From Jiangella sp. DSM 45060 (GTDB taxonomy: Bacteria; Actinomycetota; Actinomycetes; Jiangellales; Jiangellaceae): a stretch of 64,000 nucleotides of DNA. The position numbers were made by a program, and so were the translations under genes. Below the pieces are notes generated by a model. The model did no database searches, was not told the DNA's origin, and saw only the letters and a program-made list of their open reading frames with translations. Positions 32,447-44,872 of the stretch are shown here, in pieces (position 1 is the first letter of the stretch; every line of letters begins with the position of its first letter). Where the stretch lies: contig NZ_LT629771.1 in the NCBI RefSeq assembly GCF_900105175.1, forward strand, positions 4,730,501 through 4,794,500. The letters run 5' to 3'.

Positions 32447-32584
32447 GAGGTGCCTCTACCGCTCCTGCCTCGTCTCCCCGTCGCTGCCCTCCCGAACCGG
32501 CCGGGACGGCCGGGTGCAGCCGGGGGGACCGGATCGGAGCCTCGACCTGTCGGCAACCCCGCTGCCCCCTGGACGTTCGGGGGA

Positions 32585-32614
32585 ACATTACCTCGGACGC
32601 CTGACCGTGGTCAT
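32585..32614 (-). promoter_or_regulatory. promoter of the Tad operon
   Basis: Minus strand ATGACC (32614-32609), 18-bp spacer, TAATGT (32590-32585), a reasonable housekeeping promoter. The predicted leader is about 130 nt and rich in hairpins. Confidence 0.55.
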
Positions 32615-32725
32615 GCCCCCTGCCAGATGTTCACCCAGCACGGTGGACGCTACCGGCGGCCGCTTTCACGAGCCTTTCATCGCCGCTGCCACGCACCTGA
32701 CGCGTGTGCGGGCCGTCGTATTGGC

Positions 32726-32731
32726 TACTGT
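32726..32731 (+). promoter_or_regulatory. candidate -10 element for ndk
   Basis: TACTGT 40 bp before the ndk GTG, in the only locally AT-richer spot. No clear -35 hexamer, so low confidence. Confidence 0.3.
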
Positions 32732-32770
32732 CTGACCATTGCCGATCCGTCCGACCGCACAGGAGCACCC

Positions 32771-33178
32771 GTGTCCGAGCGCACGCTCGTCCTGATCAAG
32801 CCCGACGCCGTCCGCCGCGGCCTGATCGGGGAGATCCTGGCCCGCTACGAACGCAAGGGCCTGTCCATCGTCGCGCTGGACCAGCGCACCATTGACCCCA
32901 CCCTCTCCGACGCACACTACGCCGAGCACGTCGAGAAGGCGTTCTACCCCGCGCTGCGCGAGTTCGTCACCGGCGGCCCGCTGGTCGCGCTCGTCCTCGA
33001 GGGCGACCAGGCCATCGACGTCGTGCGGGCCATGAACGGCGCCACCGACGGCCGCAAGGCCGCGCCCGGCACCATCCGCGGCGACCTCTCGCTGTCCAAC
33101 TCCGAGAACCTCGTGCACGCCTCCGACTCCCCCGAGTCGGCCAAGCGCGAGCTCGACCTCTGGTTCCCCGGCCTGTAG
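32771..33178 (+). CDS. ndk: nucleoside diphosphate kinase
   Basis: 135 residues, the usual length. Transfers phosphate from ATP to NDPs through a phosphohistidine. The start is GTG 32771 with AGGAG five bases upstream, giving SERTLVLIKPDAVRRGLIGEI. The active-site histidine is in NLVHASDSPESAKRE, and the kpn loop region reads RAMNGATDGRKAAPGTIRGD. In Streptomyces ndk is co-directional with DUF4233-folC-valS; here it faces them, its stop one base from the DUF4233 stop, with no terminator between. Confidence 0.97.
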   Translation: MSERTLVLIKPDAVRRGLIGEILARYERKGLSIVALDQRTIDPTLSDAHYAEHVEKAFYPALREFVTGGPLVALVLEGDQAIDVVRAMNGATDGRKAAPGTIRGDLSLSNSENLVHASDSPESAKRELDLWFPGL

Positions 33179-33179
33179 C

Positions 33180-33524
33180 TCAGCCGTCGTCCTGCTGCGC
33201 CTCGCGCGCCGCCTTCTCCCGCTCGACCTGCGGGCCGATGCGCAGAAGGACGAACCACAGGAGGGCGAAGATGCCGCCCAGGATGAGCATCTGCGGCACG
33301 ACGAAGCCGGCGGCGATCGAGCCCACCTGGGCCGCCGTCCCGAGCACGTAGCCGGGCCGCCCGCGGCGCACCGTCGCCGCGCCGAACACGCACAGCAGGG
33401 CGATGCCCCCACCGGCCAGCCAGGCCGGCCCGCGCCCGACGTCGGCGATGTTGATGGCGACCGGGACGGCCAGCAGGACGACGATGACCTGGATCGACAG
33501 GATGGTGGCGGCGATGCGGTTCAC
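33180..33524 (-). CDS. DUF4233 membrane protein
   Basis: 114 residues with four hydrophobic segments (AATILSIQVIVVLLAVPVAI; PAWLAGGGIALLCVFGAA; GYVLGTAAQVGSIAAGFVV; MLILGGIFALLWFVLLRIG) and a charged C-terminus. This small membrane family is nearly always encoded after folC in actinobacteria; its function is unknown. GTG 33524 overlaps the folC stop (GTGA), indicating coupling. Confidence 0.88.
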   Translation of the reverse strand: MNRIAATILSIQVIVVLLAVPVAINIADVGRGPAWLAGGGIALLCVFGAATVRRGRPGYVLGTAAQVGSIAAGFVVPQMLILGGIFALLWFVLLRIGPQVEREKAAREAQQDDG

Positions 33525-34852
33525 GACGCCGCCCCGAACGCCACCCGCGCGTCGCCCGCCGTCACGACCGAGCCGGTGACGACGACGCCATAGCCGCCCA
33601 GCGACTCCTCGCGCTCGGCCAGCGCCAGGCCGGTGTCGACCGCCTCGGGCAGCGGCACCGCCTGGTGGACGCGGTCCTGGCCGAATACGTCGACGGCGAT
33701 GTTGGCCAGCTGGTCGACCGGCATGGTGCGCGGCGACGAGTTCTCCGTGACGACGACGGCCTCGACCACCGGCTCCAGTTCGGTGAGGATGCCCTCGACG
33801 TCCTTGTCGGCCATGGCGGCGACGACGGCCACCAGCGCGGTGCCGGCGAACTCCTCGGTGAGCGCCGCCGCGAGCGCCGCCGCGCCGGCCGGGTTGTGCG
33901 CGGCGTCGGCGAGGACGACGGGGCCGCGGCGCAGCGCCTCGAGCCGTCCGGGCGAGGTGACCCGGGCGAACGCGGCCCGGACGAGGTCGGCGTCGAGCGG
34001 CTCGCGCCCGCCCCCGACGAACGCCTCGACGGCGGCCAGCGCGGCCGCCGCGTTGTGCGCCTGGTACTCGCCGTGCAGCGGCAGGAAGATCTCGTCGTAC
34101 GGCCCGGTCAGCCCCTGCAGGCCGATGACCTGCCCGCCGACGGCCATCTCGCGGCTGCGCAGGCCGAACTCCAGCCCCTGCCGGGCCACCGTGGCGCCGG
34201 TCTCGGCCACGCGGGCCAGCAGGATCTGCGCGGCGGTGGCGGTCTGCGGGCCGAGGATCGCGTAGCCGCCGGGCTTGATGATGCCGGCCTTCTCGGTGGC
34301 GATCTCCTCGATGGTGTCGCCGAGGTACTCGACGTGGTCGACGGCGACGGGGGTGACGACCGCGACGCGGCCGTCGGCGACGTTGGTGGCGTCCCACGCG
34401 CCGCCCATGCCGACCTCGACGACGGCGGCCTCGACCGGGGTGTCGGCGAACGCGGCGTAGGCCAGCGCCGTCAGCACCTCGAAGTAGCCCAGCGCGACGT
34501 CGTGCTTGGAGTCGACGAGGTCGAGGTACGGCTTGACCTCGGCATACGTGGCGGCGAAGCGCTGCGGCGTGACGGGCTCGCCGTCGATGACGATGCGCTC
34601 GGTGACCGACTGCAGGTGCGGGCTGGTGTAGCGCCCGGTGCGCAGGTTCAGCTCGCGCAGCAGCGCGTCGGCCATGCGCGCCGTCGACGTCTTGCCGTTG
34701 GTGCCGCCGATGTGCAGGACGGGGTAGGCGCGCTGCGGGTTGCCGAGGAGGTCGACGAGGTCGCGGATGCGCTCCAGCGACGGCTCGACCCGCGTCTCGG
34801 GCCGCCGGGCCAGCAGCTCCGCCTCGATGCCGGCGAGGACGTCGTCGGTCAC
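33521..34852 (-). CDS. folC: folylpolyglutamate / dihydrofolate synthase
   Basis: 443 residues of the Mur-ligase-like superfamily: P-loop [14 protein letters not shown], the [12 protein letters not shown] segment, [13 protein letters not shown] and the C-terminal DAAHNPAGA motif. It adds glutamate to dihydropteroate or folates in the cytoplasm. GTG 34852 overlaps the valS stop; the frame is open further upstream inside valS but that part is not FolC-like. Operon valS-folC-DUF4233. Confidence 0.95.
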   Translation of the reverse strand: MTDDVLAGIEAELLARRPETRVEPSLERIRDLVDLLGNPQRAYPVLHIGGTNGKTSTARMADALLRELNLRTGRYTSPHLQSVTERIVIDGEPVTPQRFAATYAEVKPYLDLVDSKHDVALGYFEVLTALAYAAFADTPVEAAVVEVGMGGAWDATNVADGRVAVVTPVAVDHVEYLGDTIEEIATEKAGIIKPGGYAILGPQTATAAQILLARVAETGATVARQGLEFGLRSREMAVGGQVIGLQGLTGPYDEIFLPLHGEYQAHNAAAALAAVEAFVGGGREPLDADLVRAAFARVTSPGRLEALRRGPVVLADAAHNPAGAAALAAALTEEFAGTALVAVVAAMADKDVEGILTELEPVVEAVVVTENSSPRTMPVDQLANIAVDVFGQDRVHQAVPLPEAVDTGLALAEREESLGGYGVVVTGSVVTAGDARVAFGAAS

Positions 34853-37437
34853 GGCGTGCCCTGCGGGAGCCCGGCCAGCTGCGCCTCGAGCCGGGCGATC
34901 TCGGCCTCGGCGGCCGTGCGCCGGCCGCGGACCTTGTCGACCTCGGACTCCGGCGCCTTGGCCAGGAACTGCTCGTTGCCGAGCTTGCGCAGCGCCTGCT
35001 CCAGCGCCTTGCGCTCGTTGGCGAGATCCTTGCTCAGGCGCTTGCGCTCGGCCTCGACGTCGACGGCGCCGGAGAGGTCCAGCTCGACGGTGACGGCGCC
35101 GACCACGACCTGCGCGGTGGCCGCGAAGCCGTCGTCGGGCGTGGTGAGGCGGGTCAGCGACCGGAACGCGGCCTCGTGCTCGGCCGCGCCGCCGGCCACC
35201 CGGGCCGGCACCTTCTGGCCGGGCTTGAGCCCCTGGTCGCTGCGGAACCGGCGCACCTCGGTGACCAGCCGCTGCAGCTCGGCGACGGTGGCCTCGGCCG
35301 CGGCGTCTTGGCGCGACGCGTCGGGCTGCGGCCAGTCGGCCACCACCAGCGACTCCTGGCCGGTCAGCGTCGTCCACAGCGCCTCGGTGACGAACGGCGT
35401 GACGGGGTGCAGCACCCGCAGCAGGCGGTCGAGGACGTGCCCGAGCACCAGCCGGGTGTTCTCGGCCGCGGCGCCGCCCAGCTGGGTCTTCGCCAGCTCG
35501 ACGTACCAGTCGCAGAACTCGTCCCACGCGAAGTGGTAGAGGGTGTCGCTGAGCTTGGCGAACTGGTAGTCCTCGAACTGGGCGTCGACGTCGGCGAGGA
35601 CGGTGTTCAGCCGCGACAGGATCCACCGGTCGGCCGACGTCAGCTCCTCCGACGGCGGCAGCTCACCCACGCGGGCGCCGCTGATCAGCGCGAACCGGGT
35701 GGCGTTCCAGAGCTTGTTGCAGAAGTTGCGCGACGCCTGGACCCAGTCCTCCCCGATGGGGACGTCAGCGCCGGGGTTGGCGCCGCGCGCGAGCGTGAAC
35801 CGCAGCGCGTCGGACCCGTAGGCGTCCATCCAGTCGAGCGGGTCGACGGCGTTGCCGAACGACTTCGACATCTTCTTGCCGCGCTCGTCGCGGACCATGC
35901 CGTGCAGCGCGATGGTGTGGAACGGCACCTCGGTGTTCGCGTAGAGCCCGAACATCATCATCCGGGCCACCCAGAAGAACAGGATGTCGTAGCCGGTGAC
36001 CAGCACCTGGTTCGGGTAGAACTTCTCCAGCGCCGGGGTCTCGTCGGGCCAGCCGAGCGTCGAGAACGGCCACAGCGCCGACGAGAACCAGGTGTCGAGC
36101 ACGTCCTCGTCCTGCGTCCAGCCCTCGCCGCTGGGGACGTCGTCGTCGGGGCCGACGCACACCACTTCGCCGTCCGGCCCGTACCAGACCGGGATGCGGT
36201 GGCCCCACCACAGCTGCCGCGAGATGCACCAGTCGTGCATGTCGTCGACCCAGCCGAACCAGCGCGACTCCATGGACTTCGGGTGGATGGCGACCCGGCC
36301 GTCGCGGACGGCGTCGCCGGCGGCCCGCGCGAGCGGGCCGACCTTGACCCACCACTGCAGCGACAGCCGCGGCTCGACGACGGTCTTGCACCGCGAGCAG
36401 TGGCCGACGGCGTGCACGTACGGCCGCTTCTCCGAGACGATGCGGCCCTCGGCGCGCAGCGCGGCGACGACGGCCGGACGGGCCTCGAAGCGGTCGAGAC
36501 CCTGGAACGGGCCGTGCGCGGTGATGACGCCCTGCTCGTCCATGATGGTGAGCATCGGGAGGTCGTGGCGCCGGCCGATCTCGAAGTCGTTGGGGTCGTG
36601 CGCCGGCGTGACCTTCACCATGCCGGTGCCGAACGACGGGTCGACGTGCGGGTCGCCGACGATCGGGATGCGCCGGCCGGTCAGCGGCAGCTCGACCTCG
36701 GTGCCGATGAGGTGCCGGTAGCGCTCGTCGTCGGGGTGCACGGCCACGGCGGTGTCGCCGAGCATCGTCTCGGCCCGCGTGGTGGCCACGACGACGTCGT
36801 CGCTGTAGCGGATCGAGACCAGCTCGCCGTCGTCGTCGCTGTGCTCGACCTCGATGTCGGACAGCGCGGTGTGGCAGCGCACGCACCAGTTGATGATGCG
36901 CTCGGCGCGGTAGATCAGCTCGTCGTCGTAGAGCCGCTTGAAGATGGTCTGGACCGCCCGGGACAGGCCGTCGTCCATGGTGAACCGCTCGCGGCTCCAG
37001 GCGACGCCGTCGCCGAGCCGGCGCATCTGCGCGAGGATGCGCCCGCCGGACTCGGCCTTCCACTCCCAGACCTTCTCGACGAACGCCTCGCGGCCGAGGT
37101 CGTGGCGGGAGGTCCCGGTCTTGGCCAGCTCGCGCTCGACGACGTTCTGGGTGGCGATGCCGGCGTGGTCCATGCCCGGCATCCACAGCGCCTCGTAGCC
37201 CTGCATGCGCCGCCGCCGCACCAGCGCGTCGATCAGCGTGTGCTCGAACGCGTGGCCCAGGTGCAGCGACCCGGTGACGTTGGGCGGCGGGATGACGATG
37301 CAGTACGGGGGCTTGTCGCTCTTCTCGTCGGCCTCGAAATAGCCGCGCTCGACCCAGCCCTCGTAGAGCGGCGCCTCTACCGCCGCCGGGTCGTAGACGG
37401 ACGGCAGGGTGGGCTCGGGAAGAGTGGACTCGGTCAC
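34849..37437 (-). CDS. valS: valyl-tRNA synthetase
   Basis: 862 residues, class I. HIGH-type signature [17 protein letters not shown] near residues 45-60, editing domain in the middle, KMSKS-type motif [13 protein letters not shown], anticodon-binding helical domain, and the C-terminal ValRS coiled coil ([24 protein letters not shown]). GTG 37437 is chosen since the protein family starts here and a TAGAAT -10 lies 8 bp upstream, implying a leaderless or nearly leaderless mRNA. The open frame continuing to 38610 is non-coding. Confidence 0.97.
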   Translation of the reverse strand: MTESTLPEPTLPSVYDPAAVEAPLYEGWVERGYFEADEKSDKPPYCIVIPPPNVTGSLHLGHAFEHTLIDALVRRRRMQGYEALWMPGMDHAGIATQNVVERELAKTGTSRHDLGREAFVEKVWEWKAESGGRILAQMRRLGDGVAWSRERFTMDDGLSRAVQTIFKRLYDDELIYRAERIINWCVRCHTALSDIEVEHSDDDGELVSIRYSDDVVVATTRAETMLGDTAVAVHPDDERYRHLIGTEVELPLTGRRIPIVGDPHVDPSFGTGMVKVTPAHDPNDFEIGRRHDLPMLTIMDEQGVITAHGPFQGLDRFEARPAVVAALRAEGRIVSEKRPYVHAVGHCSRCKTVVEPRLSLQWWVKVGPLARAAGDAVRDGRVAIHPKSMESRWFGWVDDMHDWCISRQLWWGHRIPVWYGPDGEVVCVGPDDDVPSGEGWTQDEDVLDTWFSSALWPFSTLGWPDETPALEKFYPNQVLVTGYDILFFWVARMMMFGLYANTEVPFHTIALHGMVRDERGKKMSKSFGNAVDPLDWMDAYGSDALRFTLARGANPGADVPIGEDWVQASRNFCNKLWNATRFALISGARVGELPPSEELTSADRWILSRLNTVLADVDAQFEDYQFAKLSDTLYHFAWDEFCDWYVELAKTQLGGAAAENTRLVLGHVLDRLLRVLHPVTPFVTEALWTTLTGQESLVVADWPQPDASRQDAAAEATVAELQRLVTEVRRFRSDQGLKPGQKVPARVAGGAAEHEAAFRSLTRLTTPDDGFAATAQVVVGAVTVELDLSGAVDVEAERKRLSKDLANERKALEQALRKLGNEQFLAKAPESEVDKVRGRRTAAEAEIARLEAQLAGLPQGTP

Positions 37438-37445
37438 GCCGCGGA

Positions 37446-37451
37446 ATTCTA
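37446..37451 (-). promoter_or_regulatory. -10 element for leaderless valS transcript
   Basis: TAGAAT on the minus strand ends 8 bp before the valS GTG, with no Shine-Dalgarno sequence between. That spacing puts the transcription start at or next to the start codon, a common arrangement in actinobacteria. Confidence 0.6.
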
Positions 37452-37469
37452 CTGCGGAGGGCGGCTCGA

Positions 37470-37475
37470 TACCGT
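37470..37475 (+). promoter_or_regulatory. -10 element for leaderless panE-like transcript
   Basis: TACCGT on the plus strand, 7 bp before ATG 37483, again without Shine-Dalgarno. Together with the valS element it forms a compact 45-bp divergent promoter. Confidence 0.5.
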
Positions 37476-37482
37476 ACCGACC

Positions 37483-38454
37483 ATGGCTTTCGTGATCTAC
37501 GGCGCCGGCGCCGTCGGCGGCGTCCTGGGTGCGCGCCTGCACTCCGCCGGTTTCGACGTGCGGCTGATCGCCCGCGGCGCGCACCTGTCCGCCATCCGCT
37601 CCGGCGGGGTGCGGCTGGAGTCGCCGGAGGGCGCGACGACAGTGCCGGTGCCCGCGTACGGGTCGCCCGCCGAGGCCGGGGTCGGCCCGGACGACGTGGT
37701 GCTGCTCACCATGAAGAGCCAGGACACGCCGGCCGCGCTGGACGCGCTGCGCTTGGTCGCCTCGTCGACGACGCCGGTCGTGTGTCTGCAGAACGGCGTG
37801 GCCAACGAGCGCCTGGCGTTGCGGCTGTTCTCGCACGTGTACGGCGTGTGCGTGATGTTCCCGGCTGCGCACATCGAGCCGGGCGTCGTCCAGGCGCGGT
37901 CGGCGCCGGTCCCGGGCCTGCTCGACCTCGGCCGCTACCCCGGCGGCGTCGACGAGACCGCGCGGTCGGTGGCGGCCGCGTTCTCCAAGGCCGGGTTCGT
38001 CTCCGAGGCGCGCGACGACATCATGCGGTGGAAGTACCGCAAGCTGATCATGAACCTCGGCAACGCGGTCACCGCCCTGTGCGGCACCGGCTCGGGCCCC
38101 GCCGCGCAGGTCACGGAGCTGCTGCGGTCCGAGGGCGAGGCCGTGCTCGCGGCGGCCGGCATCGACGTCGTCGACGACGAGACCGACCGCGCCCGGCGCG
38201 CTGACCTGCTGCGGACGCCCGCCTTCGAGGGCCAGGCACCTGAGGGCGGCTCGTCGGTGCAGAGCCTGCTGCGCGGCACCGACACCATCGAGGCCGACCA
38301 CCTCAACGGCGAGATCGTGCTGCTGGGGCGGTTGCACGGCGTGCCGGCCCCGGCGAACGAGCTGGTCAGGCAGCTGGCCGTGGTGGCGGCGCGGGAGCGG
38401 CGGGCGCCCGGCTCGGTGCCGGCCACCGACCTGCTGGCGCGGCTCGCGGCCTGA
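37483..38454 (+). CDS. ketopantoate reductase family protein
   Basis: 323 residues. N-terminal Rossmann domain with [17 protein letters not shown], and the LLTMKSQDT segment where Lys is conserved. A central QNGVANE precedes a C-terminal ApbA_C domain with [15 protein letters not shown] holding the catalytic lysine. The family reduces 2-dehydropantoate to pantoate with NADPH, but many actinobacterial paralogues act on other 2-oxo acids; no panB/panC neighbours are present, so panE is not assigned. It is transcribed divergently from valS and is followed by the inverted-repeat element. Confidence 0.88.
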   Translation: MAFVIYGAGAVGGVLGARLHSAGFDVRLIARGAHLSAIRSGGVRLESPEGATTVPVPAYGSPAEAGVGPDDVVLLTMKSQDTPAALDALRLVASSTTPVVCLQNGVANERLALRLFSHVYGVCVMFPAAHIEPGVVQARSAPVPGLLDLGRYPGGVDETARSVAAAFSKAGFVSEARDDIMRWKYRKLIMNLGNAVTALCGTGSGPAAQVTELLRSEGEAVLAAAGIDVVDDETDRARRADLLRTPAFEGQAPEGGSSVQSLLRGTDTIEADHLNGEIVLLGRLHGVPAPANELVRQLAVVAARERRAPGSVPATDLLARLAA

Positions 38455-38513
38455 GTCGGCTCGCCATTGCCTCAGTTCGCCGGTTTGCTGCCGTGCGCCG
38501 CTGTTCGCCAGTC

Positions 38514-39020
38514 GGCCGTCCCCCTGGCGCCCATTCTCTTGGCCGCGCACGCGCGCCTCAAGCGGACTTGCGGGGCGCTTCGCGCCGGCGAAGGTCCGCT
38601 TGACCCGCACGCCCGCGGCCTAAGAACGGGCACCTATCAGGGGGACGGGGAAGGACTGGGCACGCCCCGGTGTCGCCGAGCCGGCCGCGGAACCGACTTC
38701 GATAGCCGGAACCCACGCGATCGGCCCGCAACGGCGCCCAGAACGCAATGCCCGCTATCGAAGTGGCCAACCGCCGCCTGCACGACCCGGCGACGGCGCA
38801 CCGGGCACCACCCAGCCAGGGGCCGGCGGCTGGCGGCTGGCGGCTGGCGGCTGGCGGTGCACCGGGCGGGCTGTGCCCGCACTTCCCCGTCCCCCTGATA
38901 GGTGCCCGTTCTTGGGCCGCGGTGCCGCGGGTCAAGCGGTCGCCCATCGCGCGAAGCGCCAATCGGGTCCGCTCGAGGCGCGGTGCCGCGGCCAAGAGAA
39001 TGGGCGCCAGGGGGACGGCC
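38514..39020. repeat. large nested inverted repeat (two hairpin elements facing each other)
   Basis: Left arm 38514-38652 and right arm 38883-39020 are reverse complements over about 140 bp with few differences; the outer 34 bp are identical. Each arm is itself a long imperfect hairpin: ends GTCCCCCTG/CAGGGGGAC, then CTTGGCCGCG-type arms, AAGCGGAC/GTCCGCTT, and a GGCGC-TTC-GCGCC tip. Between the arms (38653-38882) lies a further perfect 11-bp dyad ACTTCGATAGC/GCTATCGAAGT at 38696-38706 and 38754-38764. It resembles a pair of REP/MITE-like units in opposite orientation between convergent genes. No transposase is present. Confidence 0.8.
38825..38857 (+). repeat. GGCGGCT tandem repeat
   Basis: Four full copies of GGCGGCT plus a partial fifth, inside the spacer of the large inverted repeat. 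Confidence 0.85.
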
Positions 39021-39057
39021 ACTGCCGCAGAGCGGCGAACGGCGGGACCTGGGTCGG

Positions 39058-41435
<2,378 letters not shown>

Positions 41436-43118
41436 CTATCCGGCACCCCTCCGCGGCCCGTCGAGCAGTACCGGCGGCTCGGCCAGCGTGGCGTGCAGCG
41501 GCTCCGCGGGGACGATCCACGGCGTGCCCGGCGCGCCGCCCGGGTCGGCCCGCCAGGCGTGCGCCACCCGCTCGACCGTCACCGGGTAGAGCGTCAGCGA
41601 CCCGTCGCGGCCGATGTGGAAGCGCAGGAAGCTCTTCTGGTCCTCGATGCCCAGGCCCGCGTACAGCTCGTTGACGTTGACGTCGAAGTACCGCGCGACC
41701 AGCAGGTACGCGCAGACGACCCAGGTGTCGAGCAGCCCGATCACCGGCCCGTAGACGGCGAACGTCAGCAGCGTCACCCAGGGGTTCGGCAGGTCGGACA
41801 GCGGCAGCGCCGACCACGCCGCCGCTCCCCCGAGCGCCAGCGCCACGTGCGGTACCGCATGGAGCAGCGCCGCGACGATGTGCTTGCGCGTCCGCACGCC
41901 CAGGACCAGCGTGAACACCGCCGTACCGGCCAGCACGGCGGCCACCCCGGTGACCGTCGCGGGCGTGATGAGATGCTCCGGCGACGTGACGAAGGCCAGC
42001 ATGAGCAGCGTCTGCATGAGCCCGAGCAGCCCGACGAAGCCGGGGTTGCGCCGCGGCAGCCGGGCGAACACCTGCCACCCCAGCCGCCGCGACGCCTGCC
42101 GCGACGGGTACGCCGCGACCAGCTCGTAGCGTCGCGGGGTGCTGCGCCGCCGGGTGATGGTCTGCTCCGGCGGGACATCCACGGCCTCGGGCAGGTGGTC
42201 GGTGCCGACGAGGTAGGCGCCGCCTCCGCCGCAGGTCACCAGCTGGCGGCCGCGTCCGTCCGGCCCGTCGCCGGTGTAGCGCGCGTAGTGGTGCATGTCG
42301 CCGGAGAGCAGCAGCGGGACGCGGGCGCCGGTCGGCTCGATGATCGTGCGGATGAAGTAGTCGAGGCTGTCGTAGGCGTCGGGCCGCTCGTGCGTCTTCA
42401 CCCACGACGGCTGGGCCGGCGCCAGGATGATGCGGCTCTCCGGCGTCAGGCGCTCGGCGACGCGGCGGAAGTAGTCCAGCTGCGGCTCGTCGATGTACGA
42501 GGACAGCTGGATGTCGACGGCGAACAGCCACCACCCGTGCGGCAGCTCCAGCGCGAAGTAGCTGCGTCCCTGCCGGGTGCGCCAGCCGCCGATGGTGTCG
42601 CCCTGCGCGAACAGCCGCAGGAACGCCGTCAGGCCGTCGTACCAGTCGTGGTTGCCGGGCAGCGCGTACAGCGACGGCGTCTCGGCGGCGAGGTCGGGCA
42701 GGGCGGCGCGGTACGGGCCCTTCCAGCGGTTGTCGTAGGCCGGGCTGGACGCCGTCGGGTACACCTGGTCGCCGCCGAGCACGAGCAGGGCGCCACGCGG
42801 CAGCAGCCGGCCGTCGTCGAGCATGAGCTCCGGCCGGGCCAGCAGCGACGCGACCGAGTAGGTGGCGTCGAAGCCGTCGCCGACGTCGGCGGTGTAGTCG
42901 AACCACAGCTCGTCGGCGGCGGAGTGGTCGTACGCGCGGTCGGGCAGTGCCGCCTGCAGTTCGCGTTTGTCGAGGTAGCCGCCGAACAGGTACGCGAGCA
43001 GGACGCGGACGGCGGTGCCGGCGAGCAGGCCGGGGTTCAGCCAGGGCACCGGGCGCTGCCGCACGAACCCGGTCTCCGCCGGGCTGAGGTCGCGCGGCCG
43101 GGGCGCGGGTGCGGGCAT
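41436..43118 (-). CDS. membrane metallophosphoesterase
   Basis: 560 residues. The N-terminal region contains a membrane-like stretch (about 30-45), then a calcineurin-type phosphoesterase core: VLGGDQVYP, LPGNHDWYDG, and SGDMHHYARY, with the metal ligands present. The C-terminal third has several hydrophobic segments (LLGLMQTLLMLAFV, VAAVLAGTAVFTLVL, VTLLTFAVYGPVIGLL) and a final soluble part. The substrate is unknown. It stops with TAG 33 bp before guaB1 and starts 17 bp after the PucR-family gene. Confidence 0.85.
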   Translation of the reverse strand: MPAPAPRPRDLSPAETGFVRQRPVPWLNPGLLAGTAVRVLLAYLFGGYLDKRELQAALPDRAYDHSAADELWFDYTADVGDGFDATYSVASLLARPELMLDDGRLLPRGALLVLGGDQVYPTASSPAYDNRWKGPYRAALPDLAAETPSLYALPGNHDWYDGLTAFLRLFAQGDTIGGWRTRQGRSYFALELPHGWWLFAVDIQLSSYIDEPQLDYFRRVAERLTPESRIILAPAQPSWVKTHERPDAYDSLDYFIRTIIEPTGARVPLLLSGDMHHYARYTGDGPDGRGRQLVTCGGGGAYLVGTDHLPEAVDVPPEQTITRRRSTPRRYELVAAYPSRQASRRLGWQVFARLPRRNPGFVGLLGLMQTLLMLAFVTSPEHLITPATVTGVAAVLAGTAVFTLVLGVRTRKHIVAALLHAVPHVALALGGAAAWSALPLSDLPNPWVTLLTFAVYGPVIGLLDTWVVCAYLLVARYFDVNVNELYAGLGIEDQKSFLRFHIGRDGSLTLYPVTVERVAHAWRADPGGAPGTPWIVPAEPLHATLAEPPVLLDGPRRGAG

Positions 43119-43135
43119 GGTTGGTCACCCTACGG

Positions 43136-44758
43136 TCAGGCCGTGGGGTGATCAACCATCGCGCGCAGCCGCAGTTCGAGCATGGCCGCGAACCTTGCGT
43201 CGGGGTCGGTGAGGTCCAGCCCGCCGATCTCGCCGACCCGCCGCAGCCGGTACCGGAACGTGTTGACGTGCACGTGCGTGGCCGCCGCGGCCGCCGTCAC
43301 GTCGCCGAACGCGTCGAGCCAGGCGCGCAGCGTCGGAACCATCTGCGCGCGGTGCCGGCGGTCGTAGGCGGCCAGCCGGGCCACCGGGCCGGACGGGACA
43401 CGCCGCTCGGCCGCCATCGCGCTGCCCAGCTCCAGCAGGAACGCGGAAATCTGCACGTCGGTGAGCCGGGCGACGCGGGCGCCGGCCGGCCGGGTCCGCA
43501 GCACGCGGACCGCGCGATCGGCGTCGGCGCGCGACTGCGGCAGCCCGGCCGGTCCGGCCGCGACCCCGCCGATGCCGACGACGACGCGGCTGCGGGCGCC
43601 GATGCGGCTGAGGAACTCCTCGGCGACGGCGACCGCGCGCAGGTCGGCGTCCGGCCCGTCGGCGGCCAGCGGGATGACGCCGTAGACCACACCGCCGACC
43701 AGCGCCACCGCCGACCGCGGGTGGACGGCGGCGAGGTGCAGCGCGAACGCGCCCGCGACCCGCTGCAGGTCGGCCTCGACGGAGGACGGCTCGGCCTCGC
43801 CGGGCACGGCCAGCGCCAGCACGCAGGCCGGACCGCCGGCCAGGCCCAGCCGGCTGGCGGCGTCACCGGCCGCGGGGCCGCCCTCGACCACCGTCGCGAC
43901 GAGCTCCGCCCGCAGCCGCCGCTCGACGTCCGCGCCCGCGCGGTGCCGCAGCATGTGCAGCGCCACCAGCTTCGCCGCGTCGACGAAGGCCTGCTCGCGC
44001 TCGGCGCTCAGCGGCTCCTTCACGGCCGCCCACATGGAGCCCAGGATCTCGTCGCCCGCGCGCACCCGGATCGCCACCCGCGGCAGCCCGGTGCCCTCGA
44101 TCTCCGGCAGGTACACCGGCTGGTCGGACGCGTACAGCGCACGGAAGGCGCCCTGCCGCTCCAGCTCGCGCAGGTAGCGTTCGGGCACCTGGCGGCCGAG
44201 CACGGTCTCCTTGCGTCCTTCGTCGGCGCGGTCCTGGTCGGCGGAGAACGCGATGACCCGTGAGTTCAGGTCCTCGATCGTCAGCGGCGCGTCCAGCAGC
44301 GCCGACACCGCGCCGGCCAGCGCGAACAGGTCGCCGGCCCCGGCGCCGGCCAGCGTCTGGTCGTCGACGCCGCCGAGGTCGTCCAGCGCCAGCAGGCTGC
44401 GCAGCAGGGCCGCGACCTGCGCCCACGAGGCGCCGCGGGTCAGGCCGAACAGCACCAGCCCCTCGTCCGCGACGGCCCACCGCACATCGTCGTCGGTGTC
44501 GACCGGGACCCGCACCACGAGCCCGACCGCCCCCTCGGCGGCGATCGACCGCACGACGTCCGCGATCTCGCCCGACGACGCCAGTCCCACCCCCAGCACC
44601 AGCGCGTCGGCCGGCATCGACGGCGGGTCCAGCGGGTCGTGGATGACCACCCCGCCCACCGACCGGCCCGGCTCGACCCGCCCGGCCACCACCTCGAGCA
44701 GCGTCGACCCGAGATCGTCGAGGACACGGCCGAGCGTGGCCCTCGGTCGCAGGGTCAT
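43136..44758 (-). CDS. PucR-family transcriptional regulator
   Basis: 540 residues. N-terminal sensory region, a GAF-like central part and a C-terminal PucR-type helix-turn-helix (DVTAAAAATHVHVNTFRYRLRRVGEI). PucR-type proteins often control purine, amino-acid or polyamine catabolism. ATG 44758 with GAGGTG six bases upstream; an ATG at 44779 is in frame but lacks an RBS. A TAGAGT -10 candidate lies near 44814. Its promoter is preceded by the 52-bp palindrome. It is the closest regulator gene to the peptide-use operon at 45917-60289, so control of that operon is plausible but unproven. Confidence 0.88.
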   Translation of the reverse strand: MTLRPRATLGRVLDDLGSTLLEVVAGRVEPGRSVGGVVIHDPLDPPSMPADALVLGVGLASSGEIADVVRSIAAEGAVGLVVRVPVDTDDDVRWAVADEGLVLFGLTRGASWAQVAALLRSLLALDDLGGVDDQTLAGAGAGDLFALAGAVSALLDAPLTIEDLNSRVIAFSADQDRADEGRKETVLGRQVPERYLRELERQGAFRALYASDQPVYLPEIEGTGLPRVAIRVRAGDEILGSMWAAVKEPLSAEREQAFVDAAKLVALHMLRHRAGADVERRLRAELVATVVEGGPAAGDAASRLGLAGGPACVLALAVPGEAEPSSVEADLQRVAGAFALHLAAVHPRSAVALVGGVVYGVIPLAADGPDADLRAVAVAEEFLSRIGARSRVVVGIGGVAAGPAGLPQSRADADRAVRVLRTRPAGARVARLTDVQISAFLLELGSAMAAERRVPSGPVARLAAYDRRHRAQMVPTLRAWLDAFGDVTAAAAATHVHVNTFRYRLRRVGEIGGLDLTDPDARFAAMLELRLRAMVDHPTA

Positions 44759-44872
44759 GCGCAACACCTCTGAAGCCAAACACGCGGGGGACCGGCAGGA
44801 GTTCGTCGAACTCTACAATCCGCGCCACCCACTTGGTGCGCGATGACGAACGGCGGTCCATCGTGCGGCCTG

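Larger units (their letters stand above)
32447..32770. other. divergent intergenic region tad operon / ndk
   Basis: 324 bp between the divergent starts of cpaB and ndk. It holds the tad promoter (32585-32614), a GC-rich tad leader beginning with a CCCCC/GGGGG hairpin and a GGCA/TGCC hairpin, and a weaker -10 candidate for ndk (32726-32731). No gene was seen. Confidence 0.6.
38455..39057. other. 603-bp convergent intergenic region
   Basis: No gene is supported. Most of it is the 507-bp nested inverted-repeat structure at 38514-39020, with a short GGCGGCT tandem array. Open frames here read through the repeat and match each other as mirror products, which argues against coding. Confidence 0.75.

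Noticed and set aside
32540..32580. Resemblance of the tad leader to part of the class I cyclic-di-GMP riboswitch
   Set aside because: A GGCA-GCGGGGT-TGCC segment on the minus strand looks like the P3 hairpin, but the essential GCAAA/GGGACGCAAAGCC half of the aptamer is absent.
37438..38610. N-terminal extension of valS
   Set aside because: The frame is open for 390 more codons only because it runs antisense through the panE-like gene; the ValRS start and a -10 element are at 37437-37451.
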